Shown here piece by piece: positions 20,798 through 35,700 of a stretch of DNA of 64,000 bases (its first letter is position 1; every line of letters begins with the position of its first letter). This DNA comes from Branchinecta lynchi (Eukaryota; Arthropoda; Branchiopoda; Anostraca; Branchinectidae): assembly GCA_023053575.1 (NCBI GenBank), contig JAKZAP010000007.1, positions 26,499,464 to 26,563,463 on the forward strand, written 5' to 3'. Made by a program: the position numbers and the translations under genes. Below the pieces are notes generated by a model. That model made no database searches. It saw only the letters and a list, made by a program, of their open reading frames with translations, and had not been told where the DNA came from.

Positions 20798-23700
20798 CTG
20801 TAAAAGAATAATTGCTCTACAGAACCGTTTACTGCGGTATAGACAAGATCTTGATATAGGACATAGCAAGATATAGGCGAACCCAATTGCAAAACTGCAA
20901 CTTGTCCAATGCACCCACGTAAGATACAGTGACAGCTTTGTTCCGGCATTTAAAGATCCCACATGATTTATGCTGTTTTTTAAGCGCAGATGTTTGACCG
21001 TTTAGTAGAGTGTAATTAATTTTATATATTTTTTTTTCGGTTTTTTCGATGCAAAACGAAATAGCAGTTGACTCGGCAGTTACGTTTGCATTTTCTTGTT
21101 TATATATACTGATGTGTATTTATATGTTGACGTTGGAATCAGTTTGTCGGCACACGCCTTGAGTAAGATTCTTAATGAATAAACGATTTGAATTTGATCT
21201 TGATCCGACAAGCGATATATATAAACTCCTGAAATTGTTGCTAATTTGTTATTGATTACGTAGTGTTGTGTATTGTTTAGCTTTTTCATTATTTTTCCTA
21301 CTCCATTTTTTGTGTATTTATACATTATGATGGGTAACACAATTAATAATAATAATAATAATAAGCACCCATCCTGGACTATCTTCTCTTTTTCTTCTAA
21401 TGCGTTTACTTGTAAGTGTAAATTATTTTAAGTGCATCAACTCACGTGATCTCTTATAAGCACCAAAGTTGATTTGCGATCATTTTAACTATCAGCAGAA
21501 ACAAAATTCCTCTAAAGTGATAAACACATGTTCCAACCTACTTACCGTAGCTACTACGTCTGGCGTCAAAAATTCTGGCTTTTTGTCGTCAAACCTGGAA
21601 CGATTTGTCTATTTTCCAGCAGAATATCATGCCACGGGCGAATACGACCAATCACGTTACAGAGATGCGTAGTTGCCACGCTTACTACGCTCCCGAGCAT
21701 GGTAAGCAAGTAGTTACTAGTAGTTACTATTTCGAGAAGGTTGGAACGGTCAGCGTAGTAACTTTTTACTAGGCTGGAACGAAAATAGTAACTAGTAGTT
21801 ACTACTCTTAGAAGGGTGGAACACGCTCTAAGTATCTGACCTAGATTTTGAACCAATAATTCGTTTTTTGAAGCAGTAGCCTATCAATTGAACTCCTGGA
21901 GAGAACTGATTTTAACGGATTCTCTGCAATTCAGTTATGAACGTTTGAACTAGACCAAAAAAAAAAATTTAAGACTTCAATGACAAAAATTTTTTTTTTT
22001 AAGAATCTTACCAGTCGTGACGGAAAACCAGGGACAGAAGTATAATTCTTAAAACATTTGTTCCTCGCCAGGCCCTCTTCTGTGTTGCAGAAACGCCAGA
22101 GCAAGGAATGCTTCAAGTAATTAAACCTGCATAACACATAGCAACCGGTTCCAAGGGGAAAAAAATAGTGAAAAAAGTATTTAAAGTATACTGGAAATCC
22201 ATATATTTCTAAACCAGGAGACCCCAATTTCGTACGGTACATTCTGACCCCTCTAACAAAACCACACTGATTGTATCACTTAACATGTCTAAGCTACCTT
22301 CGACGTGTATCACGCTGTCGACGGTTGTCTGTGAGAAGTATTCCCGTCAGAGAAACCGGATATGTAAATTGTTTCCCTGATTTCGTTAAAAGTCAACGGA
22401 TCTCGAAAAAGCTTAAAACAGCCAAAACCGTGGGTTATTTGTTAAAAGCACAGGGTTAATAAAAGAATAGAGTGGAAACTGACCTCTAATCGTCCCATTG
22501 CCGGGCTGGCACCTCCAACAAACGTATATAGTTCCCTACTCTCAAGACGGTCGATGAGATCACGTGCAGCGTGAAGCTCGGGCTCGCAGCTATTCGAAAT
22601 CTGATCTAGGACTGTGTCAGATAGACGAGTGTATAAACTGAGATCATTGTGCATTTCCGAAAGTCGAAGCTCGGCAGGTCTGCAAAGAGAATAAGTATGA
22701 ACAAATTCATCATATTGCAAGTACAACAAGGGCTTTTAATTACAATCTGTCGGCAATGCTATCCAGTTATTTTTTGCCCTCTGACCCTTGATCAAAGTTA
22801 TCTTCAATTGCCCAGGACCTTCACGTTTCTGCCCTTGGCCATTTCTCCGCATTCCATCTAGGAAGAAGATTTTTTTAGACCCGATTAGTCCCTTGGCTTT
22901 TGTATGCTGTTTTTTTTTCTTTATCTTATGCATTTACTACATTACGGAAAGCTCAGTGTATTTTTCCTTTTATTTCTCTGTACTGCGCTATTTTCCTCTT
23001 CTTAAGTGCGTAAATAAAATTTAATCATCATTATATCTCGAGCAAAGAAGTGGAGACAAAGGAGAGTTGGGAGGCAGCAGTTTTCGCAGATTAATCCGGA
23101 CTGAAATCAGGGAAGATAGTTCCAGATAAGTACTCCTTGAGCTGAAGCTGACTGGGAAACATACATTCAACCGATGGGAAAAAAGGATACGTCAGCTAGG
23201 ATGCTTTCCGAACTAAATTATCAGGCAGTTATCCGACACTGAAGAACTAGACCCTGGTGCCGCACCATTTCAAATGGCGCTCCGTAACTAATGCCGTTTA
23301 AACGGTGACGCGGCGCCTCCACCTGCAGTCAATGATTGGAGGTTTGTTCCTTCCCCAACGTTGCCCCTGACATTTGACGACGTGGACTCTTGCCAGGGAG
23401 GACCGAAATACCGCTGCCAAAGCCTCGCAGCTGACGTATCCGTTTTATCCAATGTTCCGATATATGTTTTCCAATGAGCTCAAGGAGTATTTAAGATGCC
23501 ATGGCTGAACCGAAGTCGGTAGTTAACTCATTTCTGCGCTCTTGCTACGTTTGTGTAACCAAGGTCTACTTTCACCAGGGAGTTGGCTACACCTTTTTTT
23601 TATTGAGTTTAATCCGCCAGGTAACAATAATGTTCATGGCGATAACCAATCTCAGTCATTCAAGTTTGAGGTAGAGAATTGGGAGAAATATAGTGTTGTA

Positions 23701-26700
23701 TACATATATTTGTGGACCTTTATTTATCAAGTGTAAATTACACATCTACGTTTTCTATAACTGATTAATGAGATGGACGCTAGTTTGTTTGCACGGTACT
23801 TTGTACCATTAACTATGGTTCACACCGCTCGAGGGCCATGTACAGAGTAACGTTGCATAAACAGTTCGTAACAGTGGGTTAAAGTTTACGAGCCCATAAC
23901 AATAGTTTAAGGGTTCACAAAATTTGGACGTTAAAATATTTCAGACGGATTGGATAAGGAAGTGTCGATCAACTATAAACAAGACCAAAGGTTTCAATGG
24001 GATCACTAAGGGTAATAGACAACGGGGTCTGACACATTTCCAGAACCTATGAACCAGCAATAATGTAATCCCTACAGACTCCTTATCGAGATCCATATAA
24101 TACATAGCATCCGATAATTGGGTTCATTCGTGGATGGCCGCAGACTACTATAACCAGAATATCCATCAGCGGCTAGAACAACAGTATTTCTGGATCCACA
24201 ATCACCCTGTCGATGTCCAGTTTAAGGAACTTTCACCCAATTTAATGATGAATTTTTGTATCCCTAAAATTTTCAACTCTCCTTCTCCCCTGGTCCGCTG
24301 AGAAAACTAAAAACAATATTGATTCAGCACGTGTTCTTACTCCTAAACTCTAATAGACCTGAGAATTGAACTTCGGTTGAGCCAAATTTCCGTTTTTGAC
24401 GGTTTTCGGGCGAGGTAGGACTGTTCCAAGAGCTATTACTATTTCTATGTCGATTTACTCTGTTACTACAGATTAAGCATTATCCTAATAAGTTTAATAA
24501 CGTGCATAGCGCTATACGCGATGTTTACTTCTTAATACACACGCCTGTTCAAATACAACCCAAGAGATTCTTATCAATGCGGCGTTCGGTGTTGCCTAGG
24601 TAATAGAATTTTTCGAGCTCTAAAAATATTCGAAAAGGTTCTTAGTACTACTTGAAGTACACGAGTACAATATAACGCAAATTATACTGTAAAAAAGCTA
24701 TTAAAATAAGGGATGGACAGCATTGATCCTCGAACTGATGAAAAGCAGTCGTGATAGAACAAAAACGCGTTTTTTTTAGAAAAGTTGTTTTTTTAGCTTC
24801 CAACAAAGTAGAACAGAAACTGTTGTGCTTTCTTTGGCAACCCTGACGACGCCGCACCTCTCCTCTGCCCGCTGGCGAAACCAACCAAGCGATCTGATTG
24901 GCTCTGCATAAGGAAGAATAGAGCCGAGCTCTATTTTCCTTATTCGCCTTATTACAGCGCACCCCGAGGAAAAGAGGAATCTGTAATAAGCCTTAATACG
25001 CAGTAATACACCTTACAACACCTATTAGCAGGGGCGTCGCAAGTGCATTTTCGGTGGGGGGGTGCAGAGCCAAAATTTTACCGAATCTTTCAGAAATGTT
25101 ACCGAATCCTAAAACTAGGAATTCGAGCTTTAAATTATGGGACAGAAACGATTCCGTGTGAAGAGTAACAATAAAAGGCAGCATGAACGACGATAAGCAA
25201 GCTATTAAACGGTGTTTTGGCGAAGCGCACATGGACAACATATTGCCGGGTATGATTGCAGTAACAGCTACTACCTATTATAGCCAATAGAAAATCACAT
25301 CGAGCGCCGAGAATTTTTCGAGCTCTAAAAATATTCGAAAAGGTTCTTAGTACTACTTGAAGTACACGAGTACAATATAACGCAAATTATACTGTAAAAA
25401 AGCTATTAAAATAAGGGATGGACAGCATTGATCCTCGAACTGATGAAAAGCAATCGTGATAGAACAAAAACGCGTTTTTTTTTAGAAAAGTTGTTTTTTT
25501 AGCTTCCAACAAAGTAGAACAGAAACTGTTGTGCTTTCTTTGGCAACCCTGACGACACCGCACCTCTCCTCGGCCCGCTGGCGAAACCAACCAAGCGATC
25601 TGATTGGCTCTGCATAAGGAAGAATAGAGCCGAGCTCTATTTTCCTTATTCGCCTTATTACAGCGCACCCCGAGGAAAAGAGGAATCTGTAATAAGCCTT
25701 AATATGCAGTAATACACCTTACAACACCTATTAGCAGGGGCGTCGCAAGTGCATTTTCGGTGGGGGGGTGCAGAGCCAAAATTTTACCGAATCTTTCAGA
25801 AATGTTACCGAATCCTAAAACTAGGAATTCGAGCTTTAAATTATGGGACAGAAACGATTCCGTGTGAAGAGTAACAATAAAAGGCAGCATGAACGACGAT
25901 AAGCAAGCTATTAAACGGTGTTTTGGCGAAGCGCACATGGACAACATATTGCCGGGTATGATTGCAGTAACAGCTACTACCTATTATAGCCAATAGAAAA
26001 TCACATCGAGCGCCGCAGGCGAAAATTTTCGAAATCCATTATTTTTTTTTTGAAGGCTAAAATTTAACTGCTTCTCTTACAAATTCTATCATTTACCGCT
26101 GATTAAATACCGAGACTCTATGAAGTTTCACAAACCGGATGGAGCGACGTTCCGGCAGCAGCAGCAACTGTAGTCTAGTCAACATACTACATGTAATCAC
26201 ATAAAGTGAGCGCCGCAGGCGCAATTTTTTTTTGCTTTTTTCTGCCAAATTTAATTTCTATCCAAATTCTAGCCTTTTTATGTTTCGAAATCTCAATCCT
26301 AAAACTGGCTTAAAACCCCCGTCAAATGACGCGCCCTTCCACAAAATAGAGAATATTACGAAACGTGCTGCAGGCGGAATTTTCGAAATATTCATGATTA
26401 GATATTCTTTTTAAGATCCAAAATAAAAGTAAGGACTATCGATGATATCATAGATCATCCCTTTTGTCTGCGACCAGTGCTTCACTCGACCTCTTCTGAG
26501 TTTCGAGGTTCGTGTTAACTTCCGAGTCTTGGCAATTATAACGAATAAGTCACCGAATCCCAGTTATTATACCGAATAAGTTTAGACCGAGAGCATGTTC
26601 GGGATTCTGTATAACTACCGTATCCCGGTTATTATACCGGATTGTTTTGGTATCGAAATACTACCGAACATTTTATAAGTAGTGAACTGATAGACAAAAA

Positions 26701-29700
26701 TGCTCCTCAGTATTCATATTCTACAATATTCATATTCGGTATACTTTCGTCGAAATTGGAACAAAGTCAAGATTCGTGGTTAACTTCCCAATCCTGGAAA
26801 TTATACTGAATAAATTGCCGAATCCCAATCGTGATACCAAATAATTTCGAACCAATAGCTTATTTGGGATTCTGTGTAACAACGGAATCTCCATAAGTAT
26901 ACCGAATAGTTCCGGCATCGAAAGATTACCAAATAATTTCAGTAAATTCTCTTACCAAATTCTTGATAACTACCGGATACTGGCAATTACACCGAATCCG
27001 ATCATTATACCGAAGAGATTCGGTATAACTACCGAATCCCCATAAATATAACGAACAGTTCTGCTATCGAAAAAATACCGAACAGTACTACAATACGAAC
27101 AATAACTACCGAATACTGGCAATTATACCGAATCCCGATCATTATACCGAAGAGATTTACTGATAGCCTATTTAGGATTCTGTATAACTACCGAATCCCC
27201 GTAAATATAACGAACAGTTCTGCTATCGAAAAAATACCAAACAATTTTAGTAAAATTGTGGGCCTTCGGCCCGAAATTTTACCGAATCTCAAAAAGGTGG
27301 GGGGGGTGCTGCACCCCCCCCCTTGCGACGCCCCTGCCTATTAGGACAATGCTTTAAGCATTGTCCTAATAGGTGTAATAAGCTGAATAACGCTATACGC
27401 GATGTTTACGTCTTAATACACACGCCCGTTCAAATACGAACCCGAGAGGCTCTTATCAATGCAGCAAGCGGTGTTGCCAAGGTCATACAGTGTTTCGAGT
27501 TTCTGAAGATCAGAAAAGTGTTCTTAGTGCTACTTTAAGTACACCAGTACAATTTGACGCCCAGTATATTGTAACAAGACCAAAGGTGTCGATGGGATCC
27601 CAAAAATCTAATATTTGATTCAGACAATCGAGTCCTGTCTTCGCCAGATCCAGTCTTGGACAGGCTAATCATCAGAGAAAACCAAGTTTAGATATGCCTC
27701 TATAAGCATATCTATTTTGACGATACTGACCGAGACTTCCTGCCGATTTCCGAGCGAGCTAATAGTCCAGCAAAAAAAAAAAATACAGAAACAAAACCAG
27801 CTTAACAGAACATCTAATCAACTTTGAATAAAAGTTTGACTTAAAAAAAAATCCGGTTACAACCGGATTCCGGAATAATTATATGTCCGGGTAAAAAACC
27901 ATTGTCATATACCGACTCAGCCTTTCTTCTTACCCCTTAATCTGTCACCTAATCGAACTTTTGCTTTTAACAAATTTTCCGGTTTTGGCCGGATTCCGGG
28001 CGAACTAGTTGTCCGGCGAGAAAATGATTGTAACCATCGTGTTCGTCATGTTTTTTTACCTATGAATTAAACATTTAATCAACTTCAAATTAAACTTTTA
28101 CTTCTAACCAACTTTCCGGTTTTCGCCGGATTCCGGGGCGAACTACTAGTCCGTCGAGAAAATTGTTTTCACGATCGTCTTTAGCATGTCTTCCTACCCC
28201 TAAATCGAACATCTAATCAACTTCAAATAAAACTTATAATTTTAACAAACTTTCCGGTTTCGGCCGGATTCCGGGCGAACTACTTGTCCGTCGATAAAAT
28301 GGTTTTCACCATCGTCTTCAGCATGTCTTCTTACCCCTAAATCGAACATCTAATCAACTTCAAATAAAACTTTTACTTTTAACAAACTTTCCGGTTTTGG
28401 CCGGATTCCGGGCGAACTACGCGTTTGGTGTCAAAATGATTTTCACCATCGTGCTCAGCATGTCTTCTTACCCCATAATCGACTATCACATTAGCTGTTT
28501 CAAAATATTTTGTTTGCCCCTTAATTTGAACCCCCACCCCTAAATGTAGGGCTACAAAGCCCATCTACGAACTCGGCTGGTTCGACGACCAAACGAATAC
28601 TCACACCAAGTTTCATCAAAATATCTAGTTCCCTTCGAGAGTTATCGTGCTTACAGACGGACGGACAGACGGACGGACGGACGGCGATGTCATAGGTATC
28701 CCTCCACTTACGTTTTGGGATCCCAAAAAGCAGTTAAATCTACGGATGGGCAACATTGGTCTTCGAAGTAGCATTAAGCAGTCGCAACAGAACAAAACAT
28801 GTTATTTTGAAGAAAAGTTGTTTCTTCAGCTTCTAACAAAGTAGAACTTTACTGCTTCCCGTGGCAACTCTGACGGCGCTGCTCCTTCCTCGGCCCGCTG
28901 GCGGAACCAACCAAGCGATCTGATTGGCCCTGCATAAGCCAGAACAGAACGCTAGTCTATTCTCCCTATTCACCTTATTACAGCGCGCTCCGAGGAAAAG
29001 AGGAATCTGTAATAAGTCTTATACGCGGTAATACACCTTGTTAGGACAATGCTTTAGCCACAGCTTAAGGCGGAACGGTACTTTAAAACTCATAAAGAGC
29101 AGGTATACGCTTTTCCCATGTTAATCGAGAATATCTGTTTCAAGCGTGTCAAGCCAAATTGACGGTGGCGGAAAAATTCCAAAATAGCCATTCTGAAGTG
29201 CTTTTTACGGGCTACAAAATGTTTGGAGCAGTTTTCAAAGCCGACATACCTTTTGCTAGGTAGGCTAGAAATAAGAAAAAAAGTGTCTTGTCTGCCAACT
29301 GGCTGTCAACGACCTGGGTAAACTCTGTCGCTATACATTTGGTATCGTCTGGCAGAGCAATGAATAAGCGACCAACCGTTTGGAATGGATTTTGTAATTT
29401 TCATTTCTTGTAGTTTCAGTCCCTTCTTTTCTCCAGAAAACACATTTTTCTCATTTCGTTTCCATACCATGGGCTGTTATGGTAAGGAAGCATCAAGATC
29501 TGTAACCCTGTTGGGACAGCAGAGGCTATTCACAGGGGGTCAAGAGAGAGATTATGAAAACAGATTATTATGCCAGATTAAAAACCAAATAATTCAAAGG
29601 ACTTTCAGTAATATGGTACGTTTCCATAAGGAGTTGAAAAAAGAGAAAAAAGAACAAGAGAGGTGGTGATCACTTGAGAAGTGGATGAATTCACAGGGAG

Positions 29701-32700
29701 CGACTTGAAGTAAAATATATAAGACTAGGACGCCCGACTTTGTCTACGTGCTTATAGTGTGATAACAAAAGATTACGCCGTCACAAATGACATACCGACA
29801 AGAAGCGAGACAACTGCAGGAAATTCGAATAATGACCACACCATCATAACTCGGACGGCGTTCAGAAACCTGAAATGCCGTGAACTTGAAATCTGCCAAC
29901 GGCTCGTAATGTCTCCGATATGTGTCTGTGTTACGGAGCGCAATTTCTCAAGCATGTGTAACTTTCGTTCAAGTTGGCTAATGAATCTCTACAAGACTTA
30001 TTGCGTCACAGCCTAGCTGTTTTGTAGTACTTGCCCTTCAGCCCAGTGCTACATAGCTATAGCAGTTTTTGTCCATCCGTCGGTCAGTCCGGGTTTTGCC
30101 AGTTGAGGCACTTCCAAATAACGTTGAAACTTGCCAGCATAATTTTAAAGAAACCTACCTAAACCTCTAGGTAAATTTCGTTTTTCGGATTCAACCATCT
30201 GTGGGGGAGTGGAGGAATAGGAAATCCGAAAACTTGTGGGGAGCGACTTCAAATGGACCATACGACTGGAATGAGACTTGATGAGTGTGAGAGAAAATGT
30301 CCGATTATTCATGTACGTGTCCGACCGGATTCGGCCACAGTGGAGGAAATTGGACGGGGGCACCAGACAGTTTGTGGCGTTTTTGTTGCGATTTGAATGC
30401 AACTTGGAAAATAGTGATTGATATCATATGCCCTAGATTACACAATTTCTAGTCTGGACCGGATCCGACCACGGTTGGTGGGGGTGGCACCGAAATTCCT
30501 CGAAAACTGTGTAAACTTTGTAGGTGGTAGGAAAGTTTCCCTAGACGAACTTTTTACGTGTTAAAACCGAATAGGATTCGATTCGATGGCACATGGATGA
30601 AATGATGCACTGAAATGAGTGGTGTTGCGGACATGAAACTTAGAAGGTACTAAGGTCATACGTTCTACAGGATCCAGGGTCCCGAACTGATTTGACCTCG
30701 GTGAAGGGAGCTGGAGGGGCATCGGATCCGGGAATGAAAACTTGCTGGGTTGGTAAGATAAGACGCTCTTGATGACGTATTCATGTGCGAAACTGAATTG
30801 TGACACGTAAGCGGGAGCTGGAAGGTGGAATCCGGAACTTATGAGGCATGCCTATAAGCATCCAACGAGTAGAGTGATTAGGATGAAAAAGTCAGGGTAC
30901 AAAGTTCAAATACCAGTGACCATCCATTCTGTGGTGACTGTGGTCAAAATAATAGTTGGTATACTAGAGTTACGGAACTCCCCTAGAATGTACAGATAGC
31001 TTGTAGCTCTTGTTTTGTTGGGATCCCAAAACGCAAGTGGTGGGATACCTATGACACTCGCTATGACATCGCAAAAATGTCCGTCTGTCTGTGAGCACGA
31101 TAACTCTCGAAGGGAATGAGATATTTTGATGAAACTTGGTGTGAGGATTCTTTGGGTAAGGTCTTTGGGTAGGGTAAGGTCAAGTTCATAGATGGGCTCT
31201 TTAGCTCTACATTAAGGGGTGGGGGGGGGGGGCAAATTAAGGGGCAAGAAAAAATATTTTTTAAAAGCTATTGAGATAGTTGATTTAGAGGTGAGGAGAC
31301 ATTTTCTGGAAAAATTACGGCCAAACGGCTCAACTTCAGACAAACTGTTACTTTTAGCAAATTTTCCGGTTTTGGCTGGATTTCGGCTGAACTATTTGCT
31401 CTGCGAGAAAATGATCATTACCCCTACATCGACCTCTAATCAGCTTTAAATAAAACTATTGTACCGGTTTTGGCCGGATTCCGGGCGAACTGTATGTGCG
31501 GACTTGTATACACAGATTCACCATGCCTTCTTGCCCCTGTATCGGACCTCTAATCAACTTCAAATAAAACCATTACTTTTAACAAATTTTCGGTTTTTGA
31601 CAAATACCGGGCGAACTGAATGTTTGGGGTGAAAATAATTTGCATATATGGATTCAGCATGTCTCCTTACTTTTGTATTAAAGATTTTGTATCAAAAGGT
31701 TTCATCGGTTAGATATTCGTTACTGGAGTAACAAGTGCTGTAAGCTCATGTGGCACTTGCACGGGTTGAGACATATTGTTTGATCAAAAGTACTTTTTAA
31801 CTTTGCGGTTTAGATGCGCGCTCTGAGGGAGCTACAATTTCATTTGTAAGCAAAACCCTTGAGACAAAAACGATAATGGGCTCATGGGTATCGTGAAAAT
31901 GTATATTTTTTTTTAAAGTATTTTTCTTACTTTGCTTGGTCATTCAAAGAATAGTCTGATTTGGACAGTGGCGATTTCTGAGCCAGTCTTGTCGAATCTC
32001 TAACATTCCAGCCAAGTATAATCGTCCTAGCACATCTGGAAGTACCTTAACTCGCGATCACCGGAATTCCGGTCCACCCCACCCCCACCCTCCAACTCCC
32101 CCCACAGTGCCCGGAACCAATCCGATTCTGTAAATGATTTAACCAGACCATCTGTTCCCACAAAGTTCCATCCCGATCTCTCCAGTCTAAGTGGGTCACG
32201 TATTCCCCCCCCCCCCAATACTTGTCGGATCTGGTCCGGACATAGAAAGGTCATCAGAAACATGTCCTCTGTTCAATTACTAATTTCACTCGAATCCGGT
32301 CACCCGCTCCAAAGTTACGCATGACTCAATATTCCGGGTTCCCCTTCCCTCGACTCCCCCAAGATTATCAGATCGATAATTTCTTTTATTTCCAAGTCAG
32401 TTTGATCCGGTCCCTGCTATACCTGCCAAGTTTCGTCGTGAAAATCCCCAAAACCACCATCACCGGAATCCCCCCCCCCCCCCGAGTGTCCAGACCCAGT
32501 CCAATTATGTAAACGATTTATCTAGAGCAGATGCTTGTTCATTCTAACCATTTCGGAGATTTCCGCCCCCCCCCCCCAACTCGCTGTCGAATTCCGTAGA
32601 GACTTCAAATGGGACATATGATATACATCATTTGTTCAGTTATTAAGTTTCATTCCAATCCGATCACCCGTTCGAAAGTTACACACTAATTAATTTTCCG

Positions 32701-35700
32701 GATTCCCTTTTCCGTCCACTCCCCCCCCCTTCCGGATGGTCGGATCGGGAAACCGATTATTTTTAAGTTAGTTTGGTCGGGTCCCTAACATGCCTGCCAA
32801 GTTTCATCGTCCTAGCACATCTGGAAGTACCCTAACTAGAAAAAGTGTGACAAACAAACTCGGACAGACCGGCAGACGGAATTGCGGTCGGGATATGGCA
32901 CTTGAGGCAGAGGCTGCAAGTGCCATACAAATATATGCTGAAATGCTGTAGCCGTTTCTGAACTATCTGACAATTAATTTGAATGGAAATTTCGAAATGA
33001 ACACGCTTGTTAAATCAGAATATTTCATGGGTTTTCGACTAACAACGGTATTCCGGTAGGGATCTGACCACAATCGAGGTAATCTGACGTTGGTAAGATA
33101 ATATATTTCCGCATTCCCCCTCCCTCTAGCCATGATGGTTGGGTCCGGGAAGTGGCTACTTCCAAGTTGCTTGGTCGGGTCCCGGATATGCCTGCCAAGT
33201 TTCATCGTCCTAGCACTTATGGAAGTAGCCTAACTCGAGAACAGTGAACCGACAGACAGACACGGTGAACACGATTATGACAACCATTGTCTCGCCGGAC
33301 AAGTAGTTCGCCTGGAATCCGGCCAAAACCGGAAAGTTTGTTAAAAGTAAAATTTTAATTTGAAGTTGATTAGATGTTCGATATTGGGGTAAAGATACAT
33401 TGAATTTGTTGTTTAACTTTATTTTATTGCCAGACAAGCAGTTCGCCTGGGATTCGGCCGAAACCGGACGTATAGGGGTACTAGTCCGGCGAGAAATAGG
33501 GGTAAACACAAATGGTGTATCCATATCTGAACTTGGTTTCTCAGATGATTAGCTATTTGGCCTCAAGCTGTTTCTAAATTTTAATAGTGAAATGTTCAAC
33601 GAGTCTGGCGAAGACTGGACCTGGCGAAGGCAAGACCCAATTGTGGATCAAATATTAATTTTTGGGATCCCATCGAAACTTTTGGTCTTGCTATGTTTTG
33701 GGATCCCACAGCGACTTTTAGCCTTGTTACTCGAAATCTGTTTCCGACTTTTGAAGATTTTCAGTGTTTTGACTGTTAGACGCTTTTACTTGACAATAAG
33801 TGGCGCTTTTACTCGACAAGTGAATTGGCGAACTGGTTGCTTCAGGTACTTCAATGACTGCGAAAAAGTAGCAGCCAAAAGGTCATTCAGATGCAATTTA
33901 GTGTCAGTCTCTCGACCCAATTCCCTCTGATGACCTCTGAGACATAGACAAACATCGCACAGAGGGAGTCCTTTGACTTTGACCTGTTCACCGACCAAAA
34001 CCCATGCTGAATCTGCAATAACGAGTTTCGACTACCGTTCCCCCTTAACAACCTACGCAGTAAGCAAGCTCCTATCTTCCCCATGATAAGCTTTTGGTAC
34101 ATAGCTCTGAGCCCGGCACGCTACCTCCTGCGCGTAGATCCACCGGTGAACGCAGTGGCGAGAACGGAAATTTGTCTAGCTGTGTTGCTTTTTCGTGAGA
34201 ATGCAGAAGAGGGCTCGTGCTGCCTTGCTTTGTTCGAGATTTTTTTATCTTGGAATAAGATGAGTAAAAGAATGAACTGTAGTGATAAGGAAGAATCATC
34301 ACTTGAAACTCTTGAAAGAGAGTAAAAGCAAAAGTATGTAAATAATCGACTTCACATACTTAAACTTCATTTTCGTACAATGAGATCAAGATAATTACAT
34401 CACAATTAGATCAAGATAATTACATTCCGACATTCGCCAGATAGTTTTTGCGATTTGCTTTGGCTATGAAAAACAAAGGAAAGATTTCCCGAAACAATGA
34501 CTTTAAATACCCTGCAAGCACTAACTTGCAACAACACTAAATGTTTTGATGGGATCCCAAAGGGGAATGTTTGTCGATTCCTTAGTACGTATAATCAGAG
34601 CTTGTGGATGTTCGTTCTTTCGCCCCATACACATTTGATACGAAAACATCCATACGATCCATCTGAGCCGAGAACAAATAGTAGTTCCCGATTTATCGTG
34701 TCCTTATCGGACCTTTTCCAAAGATTTGTTTAGGCTTTGGATTATATTTTCTGTTTTGGCCGGGTTCCGGTCAAAGTACTTGTCTGGTGAGAAAGTAAAG
34801 CTCAGATCTTTCCAGCATTCACCAGATTCCTGTCAGTCTACATATCGTTCAAATACGGATTCAGCATGTATCCTTACTTGTAGATCAACGCTCTACTAAT
34901 CGGCCCCGTTTAACAATAAAATTATCTTTAAATAAGAATTTCATTTGCACTGATTTCCCGAATTTGGCTCGATTTCGAACTACTTGTCCGCGAAAAAAAG
35001 GAATAAAAACAGATTCAAGATGCGTCCGTCACCTTATACAAAAGCTCAACTTTAGATAGAAAACATGTACACCGATATACTTAAATATATAACAAAATGC
35101 CAAAGAAGCACTTCTCAAACGTCTCATTTGTGAAAGAAATAGAAAACCGTGATTTTCGGGTTTTTTTTTATCAGCTAATTCTGTGAAATTATTTGTATAG
35201 TGATTTGAAAAGCGAAGGATTTTATAATTGCTGGGTAAAGCTTCTGCGCTTTCCCAGGGAATTGGTAAATTGTAAATAGTCCCAGAATTGCAAAATAATC
35301 ACAGATTTGTACATATACACTGTTAACACGGACATTTTAATATTCGTTATTTTATTTGATTTGTTGGTCGTTTCAATCCGCATCGTTCTTCTGGTTTTTA
35401 GTTACATATCGTTTGTATGTTTTGTTGGTTCCGCATCACTTTCCTGTTGATATTGTGTTGGATTTTATGATTTAGTTGTTTGTTGTTTTCGCTGAGGACG
35501 GTTTGCCGGAAGTGCAACCGAAATATCCGAACTTATATTTATCCCTCCCACATCATCCTAGAGAAATTTAGCTGATCAAGAAAAAAACCCGAAAATCACG
35601 GTTTTATATTTCTTTCGTAATGAATGGTCAGCTTGGTTTCAAACCTTATAGTCTCGATTTTAATCAGTGCTTCGTTATTTGTGAACAGATGGGTTGTTAA

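Noticed and set aside
24648..25947. Minus-strand ORFs present twice (about 80-104 codons)
   Set aside because: They are repeated because the underlying 706-bp unit is duplicated, and no domain or splice context supports a gene.
29385..29669. 94-codon + ORF
   Set aside because: No recognisable motif, AT-rich, no convincing splice or promoter context.
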